Source: Mycobacterium sp. GA-0227b
GTDB lineage: Bacteria; Actinomycetota; Actinomycetes; Mycobacteriales; Mycobacteriaceae
Assembly (NCBI RefSeq): GCF_001499855.1
Contig: NZ_LQIK01000012.1
Coordinates: 460,567-524,566, forward strand
Length of the DNA: 64,000 nt
Direction of reading: 5' to 3'
A program made the position numbers and the translations under genes. Of this stretch, positions 53,326-63,282 are shown piece by piece (position 1 is the stretch's first letter; each line of letters starts with the position of its first letter). The notes below the pieces were generated by a model. It was not told where the DNA came from, searched no databases, and saw only the letters and a list, made by a program, of their open reading frames with translations.

Positions 53326-54797
53326 ACCTGTTCTCGCTGCTCGATCAGTCGGCGAGCCGCTTCGGCGAGCGCGGCGCGGTGTATCACGGTGAGCGGCAAC
53401 TTCAGACGTGGGCGCAGCTGCGGGAGCGGTCACTGCGCGTGGCCGCCTCGCTCGGCGCACCCGGCGCCCGCATCGCCGTCGCGAGCGAGAACCGGCCGCA
53501 GATCATCGAGCTGATGTTCGGGGTGTGGGCGGCCGAATGCGTCTACGTGCCCGTGAACTACAAACTGCATCCTCGCGAGATGGTGCAGATCTTGGACGAT
53601 TCCGGCGCGACGCAGGTGTTCGCGTCACCGAAGATCGCCTCGGTGCTCGCACCGGAAACCGGAGTGCCGATCGACGTCATCGGCACCGACAGCTATGAAA
53701 GCCGTTTTACCGCAGAGCCGTTGACGCCGCCGCGTTCCACCGACCCGGAGTTGCTGGCGTGGTTGTTCTACACCAGCGGGACCACCGGTAAGTCCAAGGG
53801 CGCGATGCTGTCGCACCGCAACCTGATGGCCTTGACGGTGTCGCATCTGGCTGACTTCGACTCGCCCGACGAGAACTGCGCCCTGGTGCACGGTGCGCCG
53901 ATGTCGCACGGTTCGGGACTGTACATCCCGCCGTACGTGCTGCGCGCGGCGCGCCAGGTGATACCGGAAACGGGGCTCTTCGAGCCGGATGAGTTTCTTG
54001 ACCTGTGCGAACACCATCCCGGCTGCAGCGCGTTCCTGGCGCCCACCATGGTGCAACGCCTGGTGCAGACCGGGCGCGCCCGTCCACAAAACCTGCAGAC
54101 GATCGTCTACGGCGGCGGCCCGATGTACGTCGAGAGCCTGAAGAAGGCGATGGCGGCGTTCGGTCCCATCTTCGTGCAGCTGTACGGCCAGGGCGAAGCG
54201 CCGATGACGATCACCGGACTGCGCCGGCGCGATCACCTCGCCGGTGACGGGTGGGCCGACGATGCGGTGCTGGGATCCGTCGGGTATGCGCGCTCCGGCG
54301 TGGACGTCGCGGTGCTGCGGGCCGACGGAACACCGGCCGCGGCCGGTGAGATCGGCGAGATCGTCTGTCGCGGTGACGTTGTCATGTCCGGCTATTGGAA
54401 CAACCCGGCGGCGACGGCCACCACGCTGCAGGACGGCTGGCTGCGCACCGGCGACATGGGATCGTTCGACGACCGGGGCTTTCTTACGCTGCGTGACCGG
54501 TCGAAGGACGTCGTGATCAGCGGCGGTAGCAACATCTACCCGCGCGAGGTGGAGGAAGTGCTGCTCGAGCATCCGGGCGTCGTCGAGGCCGGCGTGGTCG
54601 GCGCGCCCGACGAGGAGTGGGGCGAGGTCGTCGTGGCGTTCATCGTCGGCGACGTGCCGGCCGACGAACTCGATGCGCACCTTCTCGAGCGGATCGCCCG
54701 GTTCAAACGCCCGAAGCGCTACGAGTTCATCGACGAACTGCCGAAGAACAGCTACGGCAAGGTGCTCAAGCGCGCGTTGCGGGAACGGCTGAGATAG
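53310..54797 (+). CDS. Acyl-CoA synthetase (AMP-binding), enzyme B
   Basis: A 495-residue adenylate-forming enzyme: LFYTSGTTGKSKGAMLSHRNL, YGQGEAPMTIT, GDMGSFDDRGFLTLRDRSKD and LPKNSYGKVLKRALRE. It differs from enzyme A in its substrate-pocket region, so two different acids, or two stages, are probably activated. The start is ATG 53310 or TTG 53322 (TTGA overlap with the SDR stop). Last gene of the plus operon. Confidence 0.92.
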   Translation: MGEELNLFSLLDQSASRFGERGAVYHGERQLQTWAQLRERSLRVAASLGAPGARIAVASENRPQIIELMFGVWAAECVYVPVNYKLHPREMVQILDDSGATQVFASPKIASVLAPETGVPIDVIGTDSYESRFTAEPLTPPRSTDPELLAWLFYTSGTTGKSKGAMLSHRNLMALTVSHLADFDSPDENCALVHGAPMSHGSGLYIPPYVLRAARQVIPETGLFEPDEFLDLCEHHPGCSAFLAPTMVQRLVQTGRARPQNLQTIVYGGGPMYVESLKKAMAAFGPIFVQLYGQGEAPMTITGLRRRDHLAGDGWADDAVLGSVGYARSGVDVAVLRADGTPAAAGEIGEIVCRGDVVMSGYWNNPAATATTLQDGWLRTGDMGSFDDRGFLTLRDRSKDVVISGGSNIYPREVEEVLLEHPGVVEAGVVGAPDEEWGEVVVAFIVGDVPADELDAHLLERIARFKRPKRYEFIDELPKNSYGKVLKRALRERLR

Positions 54798-54891
54798 ACG
54801 CATGCGCGTCGTCATCGCCGCTGGGCACACGATGCGCGCCTGATTTTCGAAACGGTGCGGCGTGTCGGTTGTGGGCGGCATAATCGAACAC

Positions 54892-56445
54892 ATGTTCGAC
54901 AAAGTTGATGTGGCGGGGTTGATCGCCACCATCACCGAGGCCGCCCGCGCCGAGGCCTCAGCGGCGGCGCTGCGCAGCGCGGCCATCGGCGAACTGGTGT
55001 CCCGCCAGGTCGGTGACTACGACGAGGACGAGCGGGCACGGTGGGCCTGCGATCCGTGGGATTCGGTGGCCGCGCAGATCGCCGCGGCGGTCAACATCAG
55101 CCACCGCAAAGCCAGCGGGCAGATGCGCATCGCCCAGACCCTGCGCCACCGGCTCCCCAAAGCGGCCGCCCTTTTCGAGCAGGGCCGCCTCACCGCGCGG
55201 GTGATCGGCGCCATCACCTGGCGCACCCGATTGATCACCGACGACGACGTGTGGGCGCGCATCGACACCGCGCTGGTCGGCCGCGCCACCACATGGGGTC
55301 CGTGGTCCGACGAGAAGATCACCGCCGCCGTCGACGCCCTGGTGGAGCGCTTCGACCCGGCCGCGGTGATCGCCACCCAATCCCGGCTGCGCGGGCGCGA
55401 CTTCATCATCGGCGACTTCGAAGACGAGGCCGGCACCACCACCGTGCGCGGGCGGCTGACCGCCACCGACGCCGCAGTGTGGCGCGCCAAGACCGCCGCG
55501 ATGGTCGCCGGCGTCTGCGACAACGACCCGCGCACCCCCGCCGAACGCCGCTCCGATGCCGCCGGAGCGTTGGCCAACGGCAACGACCACCTCGACTGCC
55601 GGTGCGGATCGCCGACGTGCCCCAGCGCCGACCAACCCCCACCCGCATCATCAGTGGTGATCCACGTGGTGGCCGACCAGGCCGCCATCGACGCCGCGAC
55701 CGCCACCACCACAGAAACCACCCGCGGCTCCGACACCACCCCGGAGCCCGACAAAACCACCGATACCGGCACGGCGATTTTGTCCGGCCGCGAGGTCCTG
55801 CCCACCGCGCTGCTGGCCCACCTGCTGCGCACCGGCGCCACACTGCAGCCCCTCGCCACCCCGTGCGACGAACCCGAAACCCACTACCGCCCCTCGGCGG
55901 CGTTGGCGCGGTTCGTGCGGGCACGGGATCTGAGCTGCCGATTCCCCGGCTGCACCATGCCCGCGCAGTTCTGCGACATCGACCATGTCATCCCCTACCC
56001 CGCCGGGCCCACCCACCCGTCGAACCTGGCCTGCCTGTGCCGAAAACACCACCTGCTGAAAACCTTTTGGACCGGTGACTGGGCACTGCAACTCTCACCC
56101 GACGGCGCTGCGACATGGACCTCGCCGACCGGACACACTTACACCACCCATCCCGGTAGCCGACTGTGGTTTCCCACCTGGGGCGTCACCACCGCCGACC
56201 TGCCACGCCCGGGCAAAGCCCCACCGCCGCAAGGTGATCGAGGACTACGGATGCCCATGCGCAAACGCAGCCGAGCCGCCGAGCGCGCCGCCCGAATCAA
56301 ACAAGAACGCGCACAAAACTTTCAGACGTACCACCGTTCTGATCAGCCCTGCTCGCAGAACCGCAACTGGTTGCCGAACGGATCAGTGACGTCGATGGTG
56401 CGTCCCCACGGCTCGTCTTCGAGACCCGGCCGGGCGAATGAATAG
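54892..56445 (+). CDS. DUF222/HNH protein (13E12-repeat type)
   Basis: A 517-residue protein of the mycobacterial 13E12 repeat family. DUF222 covers about 20-330 (SHRKASGQMRIAQTLRHRLPKAAALFEQGRLTARV), followed by an HNH nuclease motif (CRFPGCTMPAQFCDIDHVIPYPAG, LACLCRKHHLLKT). These multi-copy genes behave like repeats or possible mobile units. The last about 34 codons run antisense into the VOC gene (103-bp overlap), so the natural stop has probably been lost. Confidence 0.88.
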   Translation: MFDKVDVAGLIATITEAARAEASAAALRSAAIGELVSRQVGDYDEDERARWACDPWDSVAAQIAAAVNISHRKASGQMRIAQTLRHRLPKAAALFEQGRLTARVIGAITWRTRLITDDDVWARIDTALVGRATTWGPWSDEKITAAVDALVERFDPAAVIATQSRLRGRDFIIGDFEDEAGTTTVRGRLTATDAAVWRAKTAAMVAGVCDNDPRTPAERRSDAAGALANGNDHLDCRCGSPTCPSADQPPPASSVVIHVVADQAAIDAATATTTETTRGSDTTPEPDKTTDTGTAILSGREVLPTALLAHLLRTGATLQPLATPCDEPETHYRPSAALARFVRARDLSCRFPGCTMPAQFCDIDHVIPYPAGPTHPSNLACLCRKHHLLKTFWTGDWALQLSPDGAATWTSPTGHTYTTHPGSRLWFPTWGVTTADLPRPGKAPPPQGDRGLRMPMRKRSRAAERAARIKQERAQNFQTYHRSDQPCSQNRNWLPNGSVTSMVRPHGSSSRPGRANE

Positions 56446-56702
56446 TGGCGCGCGCTGAGTTCGGCGTGAAACTGCGCTATTCCGTGCATCGGCAGGAATA
56501 CCACGCTGCCCGGGGTGCCGTCGCCGTGGTGCTCGGACAAATGGATGAGTAAATCGGAGCGACTGATCTGGGCATAGCGCGGCAACCCGGGTTCGAATCG
56601 GTGCTCCCAGTCAGTAGTGAAACCAAGGAAGCCCAGATAGAACTCGTCGGCCTTGGCCTGGTCGAAGACCCTCAACACCGGGATCGCGCGTTCGAACCGC
56701 AC
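56343..56702 (-). CDS. VOC/glyoxalase-fold protein, single domain
   Basis: A 119-residue vicinal-oxygen-chelate protein: RAIPVLRVFDQAKADEFYLGFLGF, HLSEHHGDGTPG and terminal DPFGNQLRFCEQG. The family includes bleomycin-resistance-like and glyoxalase enzymes; here it resembles the DUF-type glyoxalase-superfamily proteins. It is the 3'-most gene of the ctpE-side minus-strand group, 3 bp after the SRPBCC gene. Confidence 0.85.
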   Translation of the reverse strand: MRFERAIPVLRVFDQAKADEFYLGFLGFTTDWEHRFEPGLPRYAQISRSDLLIHLSEHHGDGTPGSVVFLPMHGIAQFHAELSARHYSFARPGLEDEPWGRTIDVTDPFGNQLRFCEQG

Positions 56703-56705
56703 AGC

Positions 56706-57146
56706 TCAGGCGGCCGGAGCGAAGACGCTGCGGAAGCGCTCGAGCGACTCGCGGATATCGCCCTTCAGCGCGGCCGCGACCACCATGCCGATCGGGCCGA
56801 ACAGCGCGGGCCCCCCGAGGTGGACGTCGAATGTGACCGTGGAACCATCGCCGGACGGCTTGACCTTGCCCAGCAGCTTGACCTTTACCCCGCCCACACC
56901 ATCACCGTTGAGCGTCATGGCTTCGGGCGGCCGGTAGTGGACGATCGTCCACTTGATCCGGTTGGGCATGCCCTTGACCTCGACGATGGACTCCAGCGTG
57001 GTGCCCTTCTCCAGGGTCTCGGGCAGCTTGCTGCGCCACACCCGGTGGATGCTGAGCCACTCCTTATAGCGCGCGAGGTCGGATGCGCACGCCCATGCCT
57101 GCTCCGGCGGCAATGGGACGTCGACGGAGACGGAAAGTTTGGCCAT
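56706..57146 (-). CDS. SRPBCC (polyketide-cyclase-like) protein, Rv0910 homologue
   Basis: A 146-residue START/SRPBCC protein: VSVDVPLPPEQAWACASDLARYKEWLSIHRVW and GPIGMVVAAALKGDIRESLERF. It fits M. tuberculosis Rv0910 in size and position (next to Rv0909 and ctpE). Rv0909/Rv0910 has been reported as a toxin-antitoxin pair with this protein as the toxin, although the fold is a lipid/ligand pocket. Starts 3 bp after the putative antitoxin. Confidence 0.88.
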   Translation of the reverse strand: MAKLSVSVDVPLPPEQAWACASDLARYKEWLSIHRVWRSKLPETLEKGTTLESIVEVKGMPNRIKWTIVHYRPPEAMTLNGDGVGGVKVKLLGKVKPSGDGSTVTFDVHLGGPALFGPIGMVVAAALKGDIRESLERFRSVFAPAA

Positions 57147-57149
57147 CGG

Positions 57150-57404
57150 CTACGGGGTGGGCGGAGCCGCCGGCGGTTGCTGCGGCGGCTGCGGCGGCTG
57201 CTGTTGGTGCTGCTGCGGTGCGCCCTGCGCAGGCGGATTGTCCTTGTTGACGTAGTTGCGGGCCGCGTCCTGCGCCTTGTCGACGTGCTGGGCGTATTTG
57301 CCCTGCGTCTTCTTGTCGACCATGTCACCGGCTTTTTCGATCGCGGTGTCCACCTTGTCGGCGTTCTTGGACAGCAGATTCTTCACCTTGTCGAGGAATG
57401 CCAT
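57150..57404 (-). CDS. Rv0909-like antitoxin / small helical protein
   Basis: An 84-residue protein with an amphipathic helical N-terminus ([20 protein letters not shown]) and a Gln/Pro-rich tail ([18 protein letters not shown]). Start ATG 57404; a GTG nine bases upstream is possible. Rv0909 is the reported antitoxin partner of Rv0910. The P/Q tail extends it beyond the M. tuberculosis protein (about 59 residues). Confidence 0.85.
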   Translation of the reverse strand: MAFLDKVKNLLSKNADKVDTAIEKAGDMVDKKTQGKYAQHVDKAQDAARNYVNKDNPPAQGAPQQHQQQPPQPPQQPPAAPPTP

Positions 57405-57414
57405 GAGCCTCACC

Positions 57415-59805
57415 CTACTCCGAACGCCACAGCCGCCGACGCTCTCCCAGCACCGCTCCCTGCGCCCACCAGATCGCCTCGATAGCGGCGGCAGCCACCA
57501 CGCCGATGCCCAGCGCGATCGATGTCGTCTTGACGTTCGAGATGTCCAGCATGAACACCTCTTGCGCCTTCGGGATCGAGAAGATCACCACGTAGGCCAG
57601 ACCCGACACCGCGACCAGCGACACGCGCCACCACTGGTACGGCCGCGCCACCACGGCGAGCACCCAGATCGCTGCGACCAGCAGCGTGATCAGCGCCGCG
57701 GTCGACGCCTGCGTCTGCTCCACCGGCGTGGCCTCGCGCCCCTGGTACGCGACCAAGTAAGAGGTGAACGTCGCGACTCCGACCACCAGCCCCGACGGCA
57801 GCGCCGCCGTCATCACCCGGCGCACGAACCCCGGATGCGCGCGCTCGTTGTTCGGCGCCAGCGACAGGATGAACGCCGGGATGCCGATCGTGAACCACGC
57901 CGCGATCGTGACGTGAATCGGCTGGAACGGAAACAGCAGCGGGTCGGTGCCGAAGAATCTGGAGGCCAGACCGGCTATACCCACCAGGACGGCCAGCAGC
58001 GCCGAGTACACCGTCTTGGTGAGGAACAGGTTCGAGACGCGTTCGATATTGCCGATCACCCGCCGGCCCTCCCCGACCACGTACGGCAGGGTGGCGAACT
58101 TGTTGTCCAGCAACACGATTTGCGCGACCGCGCGCGAAGCCGAGCTGCCCGAGCCCATCGCGACGCCGATGTCGGCGTCCTTCAGGGCGAGCACGTCGTT
58201 GACGCCGTCGCCGGTCATCGCGACAGTGTGTCCGTGTGATTGCAGGGCATGCACCATGGCCCGCTTCTGGTCGGGCCGGACCCGACCGAACGTGGTGTAC
58301 TCCTCCACGGTGTCCGCCAGGGCGTCGGGTGCATCGGGCAGCTGACGGGCGTCCATCGTCTCGCCGTGCAAGCCGAGCGACCCCGCCACCGCCCCGACCG
58401 AGACGGCGTTGTCGCCGGAGATGACTTTGATCGAGACCTTCTGCGAGGCAAAGTAATCCAGCGTGTCGTGCGCATCGGGACGGATGCGCTGCTCCAGTAC
58501 CACCAGCGCGACCGGCGTGACCCGGCCGGGTGCATCCGGGTGGTCGACCGGAAGGTCGCTGGCGCCCAGCAGCAGCATACGCAGACCTGCGGCGCCGATC
58601 TGTTCGGCCTGTTCGGCGACCGGCGACCCGGGCGCGAGCAGCACGTCGGGGGCGCCGATCACCCAGTTGCCGTGTTCGCCGTACGAGGCGCCGCTCCACT
58701 TGGTGGCCGACTTGAACGGTGCGACGGCGGTCGCGGTCCAGCCCGGCGGCATTCTGTACGCCTCGCCGATGGCCTGCATGCTCGCGTTCGGCCGCGGGTC
58801 GTCGGCGGCGAGTTGGGCCAGGACGTCGCCCACCGAAGACTCGTCGAGCCGTTGCAGATCCGCGACCCGCATACCGTTCTCGGTCAGCGTGCCGGTCTTG
58901 TCGGCGCAGACCACGTCGACGCGGGCCAGGCCTTCTATCGCGGGCAGTTCGTTGACCAGACACTGCCTGCGGCCCAGCCGGATCACGCCCACGGCGAACG
59001 CGAGCGACGTCATCAGCACCAGCCCCTCGGGGACCATCGGCACCAGCGCGCCCACCATCCGCAGCACCGACTCGCGCCAATCCGCATCGGTGGTGAACAA
59101 CTGGGTGTAGATGATCAGGAGCCCGGCCGGAATCAGCAGGTAGGTGATGAACTGCAGGATCTTGTTGATGCCGCTGCGCAGTTCGGAGTTCACCAGGGTG
59201 AACTTGCTGGCCTCTTCGGCGAGCTTGGCCGCGTACGCTTCCCGGCCGACCTTGGTGGCGCGGTAGGCACCGCTTCCGGCGACGACGAAACTGCCCGACA
59301 TCACCGTATCGCCGGGATCTTTCGCGATCGGGTCGGCTTCCCCGGTCAGCAGTGACTCGTCGACCTCGAGGTTGGCCTCCTCGACGATCTCGCCGTCGAC
59401 GACGATCTGATCGCCGGGACCGAGTTCGATGATGTCGTCGAGCACCACCTCAGCGGGTGACACCGCCTTGGTGCCGGACTGCCTGCGCACCAACGGCTTT
59501 GCCTGCCCGACGATCGCAAGCTTGTCCAGGGTCTGCTTGGCCCGCACCTCCTGGATGATGCCGATCGCGCTGTTGGCGATGATCAGTAACCCGAACGCGC
59601 CGTTGATCACCGATCCGGTCGACAGCACGATGAGCAACAGGACGCCGAGGATCGCGTTGATGCGGGTGAACACGTTGGCCCGCACGATGTCGGAAACGCT
59701 GCGCGCGGCCCGCGTCGGCACGTCGTTGGTCCTGCCGTCGGCGACGCGTTGGGCGACTTCAGAATCGGTCAGCCCGGCGGCCTGCATCTCGGGGGTGGTG
59801 GTCAC
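57415..59805 (-). CDS. ctpE: P-type cation ATPase CtpE (calcium transporter)
   Basis: A 796-residue P-type ATPase: actuator LLTGEAD, phosphorylation motif [10 protein letters not shown], hinge [17 protein letters not shown] and about 8-10 membrane segments concentrated at both ends. The M. tuberculosis/M. smegmatis CtpE imports Ca2+; this is the same locus. The GTG start at 59805 overlaps the stop of the upstream hydrolase (GTGA), giving a coupled pair. Confidence 0.95.
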   Translation of the reverse strand: MTTTPEMQAAGLTDSEVAQRVADGRTNDVPTRAARSVSDIVRANVFTRINAILGVLLLIVLSTGSVINGAFGLLIIANSAIGIIQEVRAKQTLDKLAIVGQAKPLVRRQSGTKAVSPAEVVLDDIIELGPGDQIVVDGEIVEEANLEVDESLLTGEADPIAKDPGDTVMSGSFVVAGSGAYRATKVGREAYAAKLAEEASKFTLVNSELRSGINKILQFITYLLIPAGLLIIYTQLFTTDADWRESVLRMVGALVPMVPEGLVLMTSLAFAVGVIRLGRRQCLVNELPAIEGLARVDVVCADKTGTLTENGMRVADLQRLDESSVGDVLAQLAADDPRPNASMQAIGEAYRMPPGWTATAVAPFKSATKWSGASYGEHGNWVIGAPDVLLAPGSPVAEQAEQIGAAGLRMLLLGASDLPVDHPDAPGRVTPVALVVLEQRIRPDAHDTLDYFASQKVSIKVISGDNAVSVGAVAGSLGLHGETMDARQLPDAPDALADTVEEYTTFGRVRPDQKRAMVHALQSHGHTVAMTGDGVNDVLALKDADIGVAMGSGSSASRAVAQIVLLDNKFATLPYVVGEGRRVIGNIERVSNLFLTKTVYSALLAVLVGIAGLASRFFGTDPLLFPFQPIHVTIAAWFTIGIPAFILSLAPNNERAHPGFVRRVMTAALPSGLVVGVATFTSYLVAYQGREATPVEQTQASTAALITLLVAAIWVLAVVARPYQWWRVSLVAVSGLAYVVIFSIPKAQEVFMLDISNVKTTSIALGIGVVAAAAIEAIWWAQGAVLGERRRLWRSE

Positions 59806-61385
59806 CTGACGAACGTCCCCTTCTTGAACGTGTCGAAATACTCCAGCACGAGTTTGTTGCCGTCGAACACCGCGGTGGAAACGGTTCCGGGAGGCGCATT
59901 CTCGCTGACGAACTCGAACGTGAACGTGTTGCCACTCCAGTGGGTCAGCGGCACATCGAGTTTCGAGCCGAGCGCCAACCGCAGCTTGCCGTCCTTCTCG
60001 GCGACCCTCGCCGGTCCCCAGTAGCCGTTGAGGTACGTGCCGATGTACGACGGCAGCGGCGCCGCCGGTGCGGGATTCGCGGGCGGTTGCTTGCCGACCA
60101 GTGAACCGACCGGCTTCTCCATCTCGGCGAAGATCCCGCTGTACAGCCCGTACCAGTCCTCGCGCACCTCGCCGAACTGCACGAGGTCGGCGAACTGCGC
60201 GGTCAGCGCCTCGGGCACGCCCGAGGGCGTGGCGTTGGTCAGCGCGACGATCGCGACGTCGGCCGACGGCAGGATGAGGAAATTGGTTCCGGCGCCGAGT
60301 TCGAACGCGCCCGAGTGGCTGATCTCGATGCGAGCCGCCGAGGTGGTTCCGACGTTGAAGCCGAAACCGTAGAAACCCGATCGCATCGCGGGTTCGGTCG
60401 CCCGGCTGGACACGATCTGCGGGGTGAGCGCAGCCAGCAGCGCTTTCGCGTCGACGATCTGCTTACCTTCGTGGTTGCCGTCGGCCAACATCATCGCCAG
60501 CCAGCGGGTCATGTCGGTGACCGACGAACTCGCCCCGCCCGCAGGCGCTTCCGCGTCGGCGTCGCGCACATAGGACGGTTCGTAGCGGTCGTCGACGTGG
60601 ATGTGGCCGACGGCGCGGTTCGCGCTGGCCTCGTAGTCGGTGAACCGGTAGCTTGTCGCCCCCATGCCCAGCGGATCGAACAGCACCTCGTCGGCCAGCA
60701 GCTCCCACGGCTTGTTGGCGTTCACCGCGACCGCCTCGGCGCCCGCGGTGAACCCGAAGTTGGTGTATGCGTAGGAGATCCGGAACGGGTCCAACGGGAG
60801 CTGACGTAGCCGCTCGAGCACCTGCCTGCGGTCGAAGCCGAGGTCCTCGAGCGTGTCGCCGGCGTGGTCGGGCAGCCCGGAGCGATGCGACATCATGTCG
60901 CCGACACTGACCATCGGCGTGACCGCCCGATCCGACAACGCGAACCACGGCAGCTCGGAGACGATCGGGGTGTCCCAGCTGATCGCGTTCACGCCGACCT
61001 GGCGCGCCACCACCGTCGCCGTCAGCGACTTGGACACCGAGGCCAGCTGGAAGACGGTGTCGGCATCGACTCGGTTCTGCTCGCCACCTACGCCTTTGAC
61101 ATCCTTGACCCCGAACCCCTTCGCGTACACGGTTTTTCCGCGGTGCACGACGGCCACGGCCATGCCGGGGATGCCCGATTTCTTCATCAGGTCCTCGGCC
61201 ATGCCGTCGAGCTGCGCGACGGCGTTGTTCACCGCGTTCTGCGGCAGCGGCATCGCGGGCACCAACGGCGGCGGGACGTCGGACTGCGCGGTCGACGGAG
61301 CGGGCGCCCCTGGTTCAGCCGGCTCCGCCGCGCAACCCGCGACGAGCAACAGCCCCACGACAGCCGCCCTGGCCAGTGCGTTCAT
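59802..61385 (-). CDS. Beta-lactamase-fold serine hydrolase lipoprotein (Rv0907-like)
   Basis: A 527-residue class C/DD-peptidase-like hydrolase. The N-terminus is a lipoprotein signal with lipobox LVAGC (C18). Catalytic SxxK is in ASVSKSLTA, YxN in YAYTNFG and a third box in [10 protein letters not shown]-terminal extension (about 400-527) carries a beta-rich domain. Likely anchored to the outer face of the membrane, acting on peptidoglycan or small esters. Same position and size as Rv0907. Confidence 0.92.
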   Translation of the reverse strand: MNALARAAVVGLLLVAGCAAEPAEPGAPAPSTAQSDVPPPLVPAMPLPQNAVNNAVAQLDGMAEDLMKKSGIPGMAVAVVHRGKTVYAKGFGVKDVKGVGGEQNRVDADTVFQLASVSKSLTATVVARQVGVNAISWDTPIVSELPWFALSDRAVTPMVSVGDMMSHRSGLPDHAGDTLEDLGFDRRQVLERLRQLPLDPFRISYAYTNFGFTAGAEAVAVNANKPWELLADEVLFDPLGMGATSYRFTDYEASANRAVGHIHVDDRYEPSYVRDADAEAPAGGASSSVTDMTRWLAMMLADGNHEGKQIVDAKALLAALTPQIVSSRATEPAMRSGFYGFGFNVGTTSAARIEISHSGAFELGAGTNFLILPSADVAIVALTNATPSGVPEALTAQFADLVQFGEVREDWYGLYSGIFAEMEKPVGSLVGKQPPANPAPAAPLPSYIGTYLNGYWGPARVAEKDGKLRLALGSKLDVPLTHWSGNTFTFEFVSENAPPGTVSTAVFDGNKLVLEYFDTFKKGTFVR

Positions 61386-61403
61386 GTGGTGAACCGTAAC
61401 CGG

Positions 61404-62522
61404 TCAGAGCCGCCACCACGGGTCGTTGAGCGGTGACCCGTCCCGATACACCCGCTGCCCCGGCTTCGGCACCGCGACCTGCACGTTCTCCGCGTCCGCG
61501 GCCTGCAGCAGCCGCTCCACCGGTTCCGCCCACGGGTGCGGGGCGAGCCGGAAGGTCGCCCAGTGGATCGGCACCAGCAGACCCCGGTCCGCCTCGGCGA
61601 CGTCGAGGTGAGCCCGCACCGCGTCCTCGGGGTTCATATGGATGTCCGGCCACGCCGGGTGGTAGGCGCCGACCGGCAGCAGCGTCAGGTCGAACGGTCC
61701 GTGGTCCATCCCGATCTGACCGAAACTCTTGGTGTAGCCGGTATCGCCGCCGAAGAACGCCCGGTGCCGGGGCCCGATGATCACCCACGACGCCCACAGC
61801 GTGGTGTTACGGGAGAACAGGCGCCCGGAGAAGTGCCGCGCGGGGGTGCAGACCAAGGTGAGGTCGGCGATGGTGTGGCTTTCGTTCCAGTCGAGTTCGA
61901 CGATCCGGCTCTCGGGTATCCCCCACTTGCGCAGGTGCGCGCCGATGCCGAGCGGCACCACGAACGGTGCGCGCTGGGTTCGCGCCAGCCCGATGATCGT
62001 CTCCATGTCCAGGTGGTCGTAGTGGTCGTGGCTGATGACGATGGCGTCGACGGCGGCCAGCGCCTCCAGCGGCACGGGCACCTCGTGCATGCGTTCGGGT
62101 CCGACGGTCTGCGAGGGTGAGCACCGGCGACTCCACACCGGGTCGGCCAGCACGCGGTAGCCGTCGAGTTCGACGAGCGCCGAGGAATGACCGAACCAGC
62201 ACGTCGACAACTGCTCAGCCGCCGGGTCGGTCGGCGAGGGGGTGACGACGGGAATGGGCCCGGCCGGCTTGGTGGCACCGCGGGAGCCGACCAACTCGCG
62301 CACCAGCAGTCGCTGTTGCTCTTGGTCGATGCTCATCATCGACGCCGGTTCGAGGTTGACGAACACGCCGTCGCGGTAGTTCGGGGAGCGCCGAGCGACC
62401 GGTTCGATCTCTGCGGGCGAGGCGCCCAGCGCGGCGGGCGCGCCACGAAGTGCCCGCAGCACCCAACCGCCGGCCAGCAGCGAGGCCGTGCCGAAGCCGA
62501 TGCGCAGCGCTCCGCGGATCAT
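61404..62522 (-). CDS. Metallo-beta-lactamase-fold hydrolase (Rv0906-like, NAPE-PLD-like)
   Basis: A 372-residue MBL-fold protein: an N-terminal hydrophobic helix (FGTASLLAGGWVLRAL), CWFGHSSALVELDG, the zinc motif SHDHYDHLD, PARHFSGR and FFGGDTGYTKSF. The pattern matches the N-acyl-phosphatidylethanolamine phospholipase D-like branch. ATG 62522 overlaps the echA6 stop and gives the same length as Rv0906; an upstream frame extension is ignored. Confidence 0.92.
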   Translation of the reverse strand: MIRGALRIGFGTASLLAGGWVLRALRGAPAALGASPAEIEPVARRSPNYRDGVFVNLEPASMMSIDQEQQRLLVRELVGSRGATKPAGPIPVVTPSPTDPAAEQLSTCWFGHSSALVELDGYRVLADPVWSRRCSPSQTVGPERMHEVPVPLEALAAVDAIVISHDHYDHLDMETIIGLARTQRAPFVVPLGIGAHLRKWGIPESRIVELDWNESHTIADLTLVCTPARHFSGRLFSRNTTLWASWVIIGPRHRAFFGGDTGYTKSFGQIGMDHGPFDLTLLPVGAYHPAWPDIHMNPEDAVRAHLDVAEADRGLLVPIHWATFRLAPHPWAEPVERLLQAADAENVQVAVPKPGQRVYRDGSPLNDPWWRL

Positions 62523-63256
62523 CAGGCGCCCTGGAACCTCGGTGGACGCTTCTCGATGCGGGCGACCTGCGCCTCGATGACGTCCTGGCTGGCCCACGCT
62601 TTGTCGAACAGTTCCTGATGTTCGGGCCACGGGTCCTCGTAGGCGCCGTCGTCGTTGAGCACCCGCTTGGCGTGCTGCAGCGCCAGCGGCGCGAACCCGG
62701 CGATCTCCGCGGCCCAGGCCTGGGCGTCGGCGAGCGTACCGATGCGGTTAGCCATCCCGGTCTGCAGCGCGGCGTCGGCGGTGAGCCGCTCGGCGGCCAG
62801 CAACATGCCCCGCGCCCGGCCCGCCCCCACCAGTGAGGTCAGCCGCCGGATGCTCCAGTTGTCCAGCGCCAAGCCGTATTTGGCGACGGGAAACTGGAAG
62901 TACGCATCGGGTGCGACGACGCGCAGGTCGCAGATCATCGAGAGGATGACTCCGGCCCCGATCGCGGGTCCGTTGATCGCGCCGATCACCGGCACGGGCG
63001 CCTTGTCGATCGCGATGTTCAGGTCCTTGGCCTTGTCGGGTAGCTGCTCGGCGACGCCCGACGGGTCGGAGAGGTCGGCGCCGGCGCTGAAGACGTGGCC
63101 CGCACCCGTGAGCACGATCGCGCGCACATCTTCGGCCGCGGCCTTCTCGACCGCCTCCCGTAGGCCGTCGACCAACTCGACGTTCAGGGCGTTGCGTCGC
63201 TCGGAGCGTTGCATCTCCAGGGTCATCACGTGGCCGTCGCGGGTGACACCAATCAT
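62522..63256 (-). CDS. echA6: Enoyl-CoA hydratase-fold protein EchA6
   Basis: A 244-residue crotonase: [30 protein letters not shown] oxyanion loop and [19 protein letters not shown]. In M. tuberculosis EchA6 lacks hydratase activity and shuttles long-chain acyl-CoA to FAS-II for mycolic acid synthesis; length (243) and neighbourhood match. A divergent promoter region of 26 bp separates it from accD3. Confidence 0.92.
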   Translation of the reverse strand: MIGVTRDGHVMTLEMQRSERRNALNVELVDGLREAVEKAAAEDVRAIVLTGAGHVFSAGADLSDPSGVAEQLPDKAKDLNIAIDKAPVPVIGAINGPAIGAGVILSMICDLRVVAPDAYFQFPVAKYGLALDNWSIRRLTSLVGAGRARGMLLAAERLTADAALQTGMANRIGTLADAQAWAAEIAGFAPLALQHAKRVLNDDGAYEDPWPEHQELFDKAWASQDVIEAQVARIEKRPPRFQGA

Positions 63257-63282
63257 GCGGCCAGCCTATATAGGCTCGTGCG

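Noticed and set aside
55041..56078. Long alternative frame inside the DUF222/HNH gene
   Set aside because: Arg/His-rich shadow translation; the main frame carries the DUF222 and HNH motifs.
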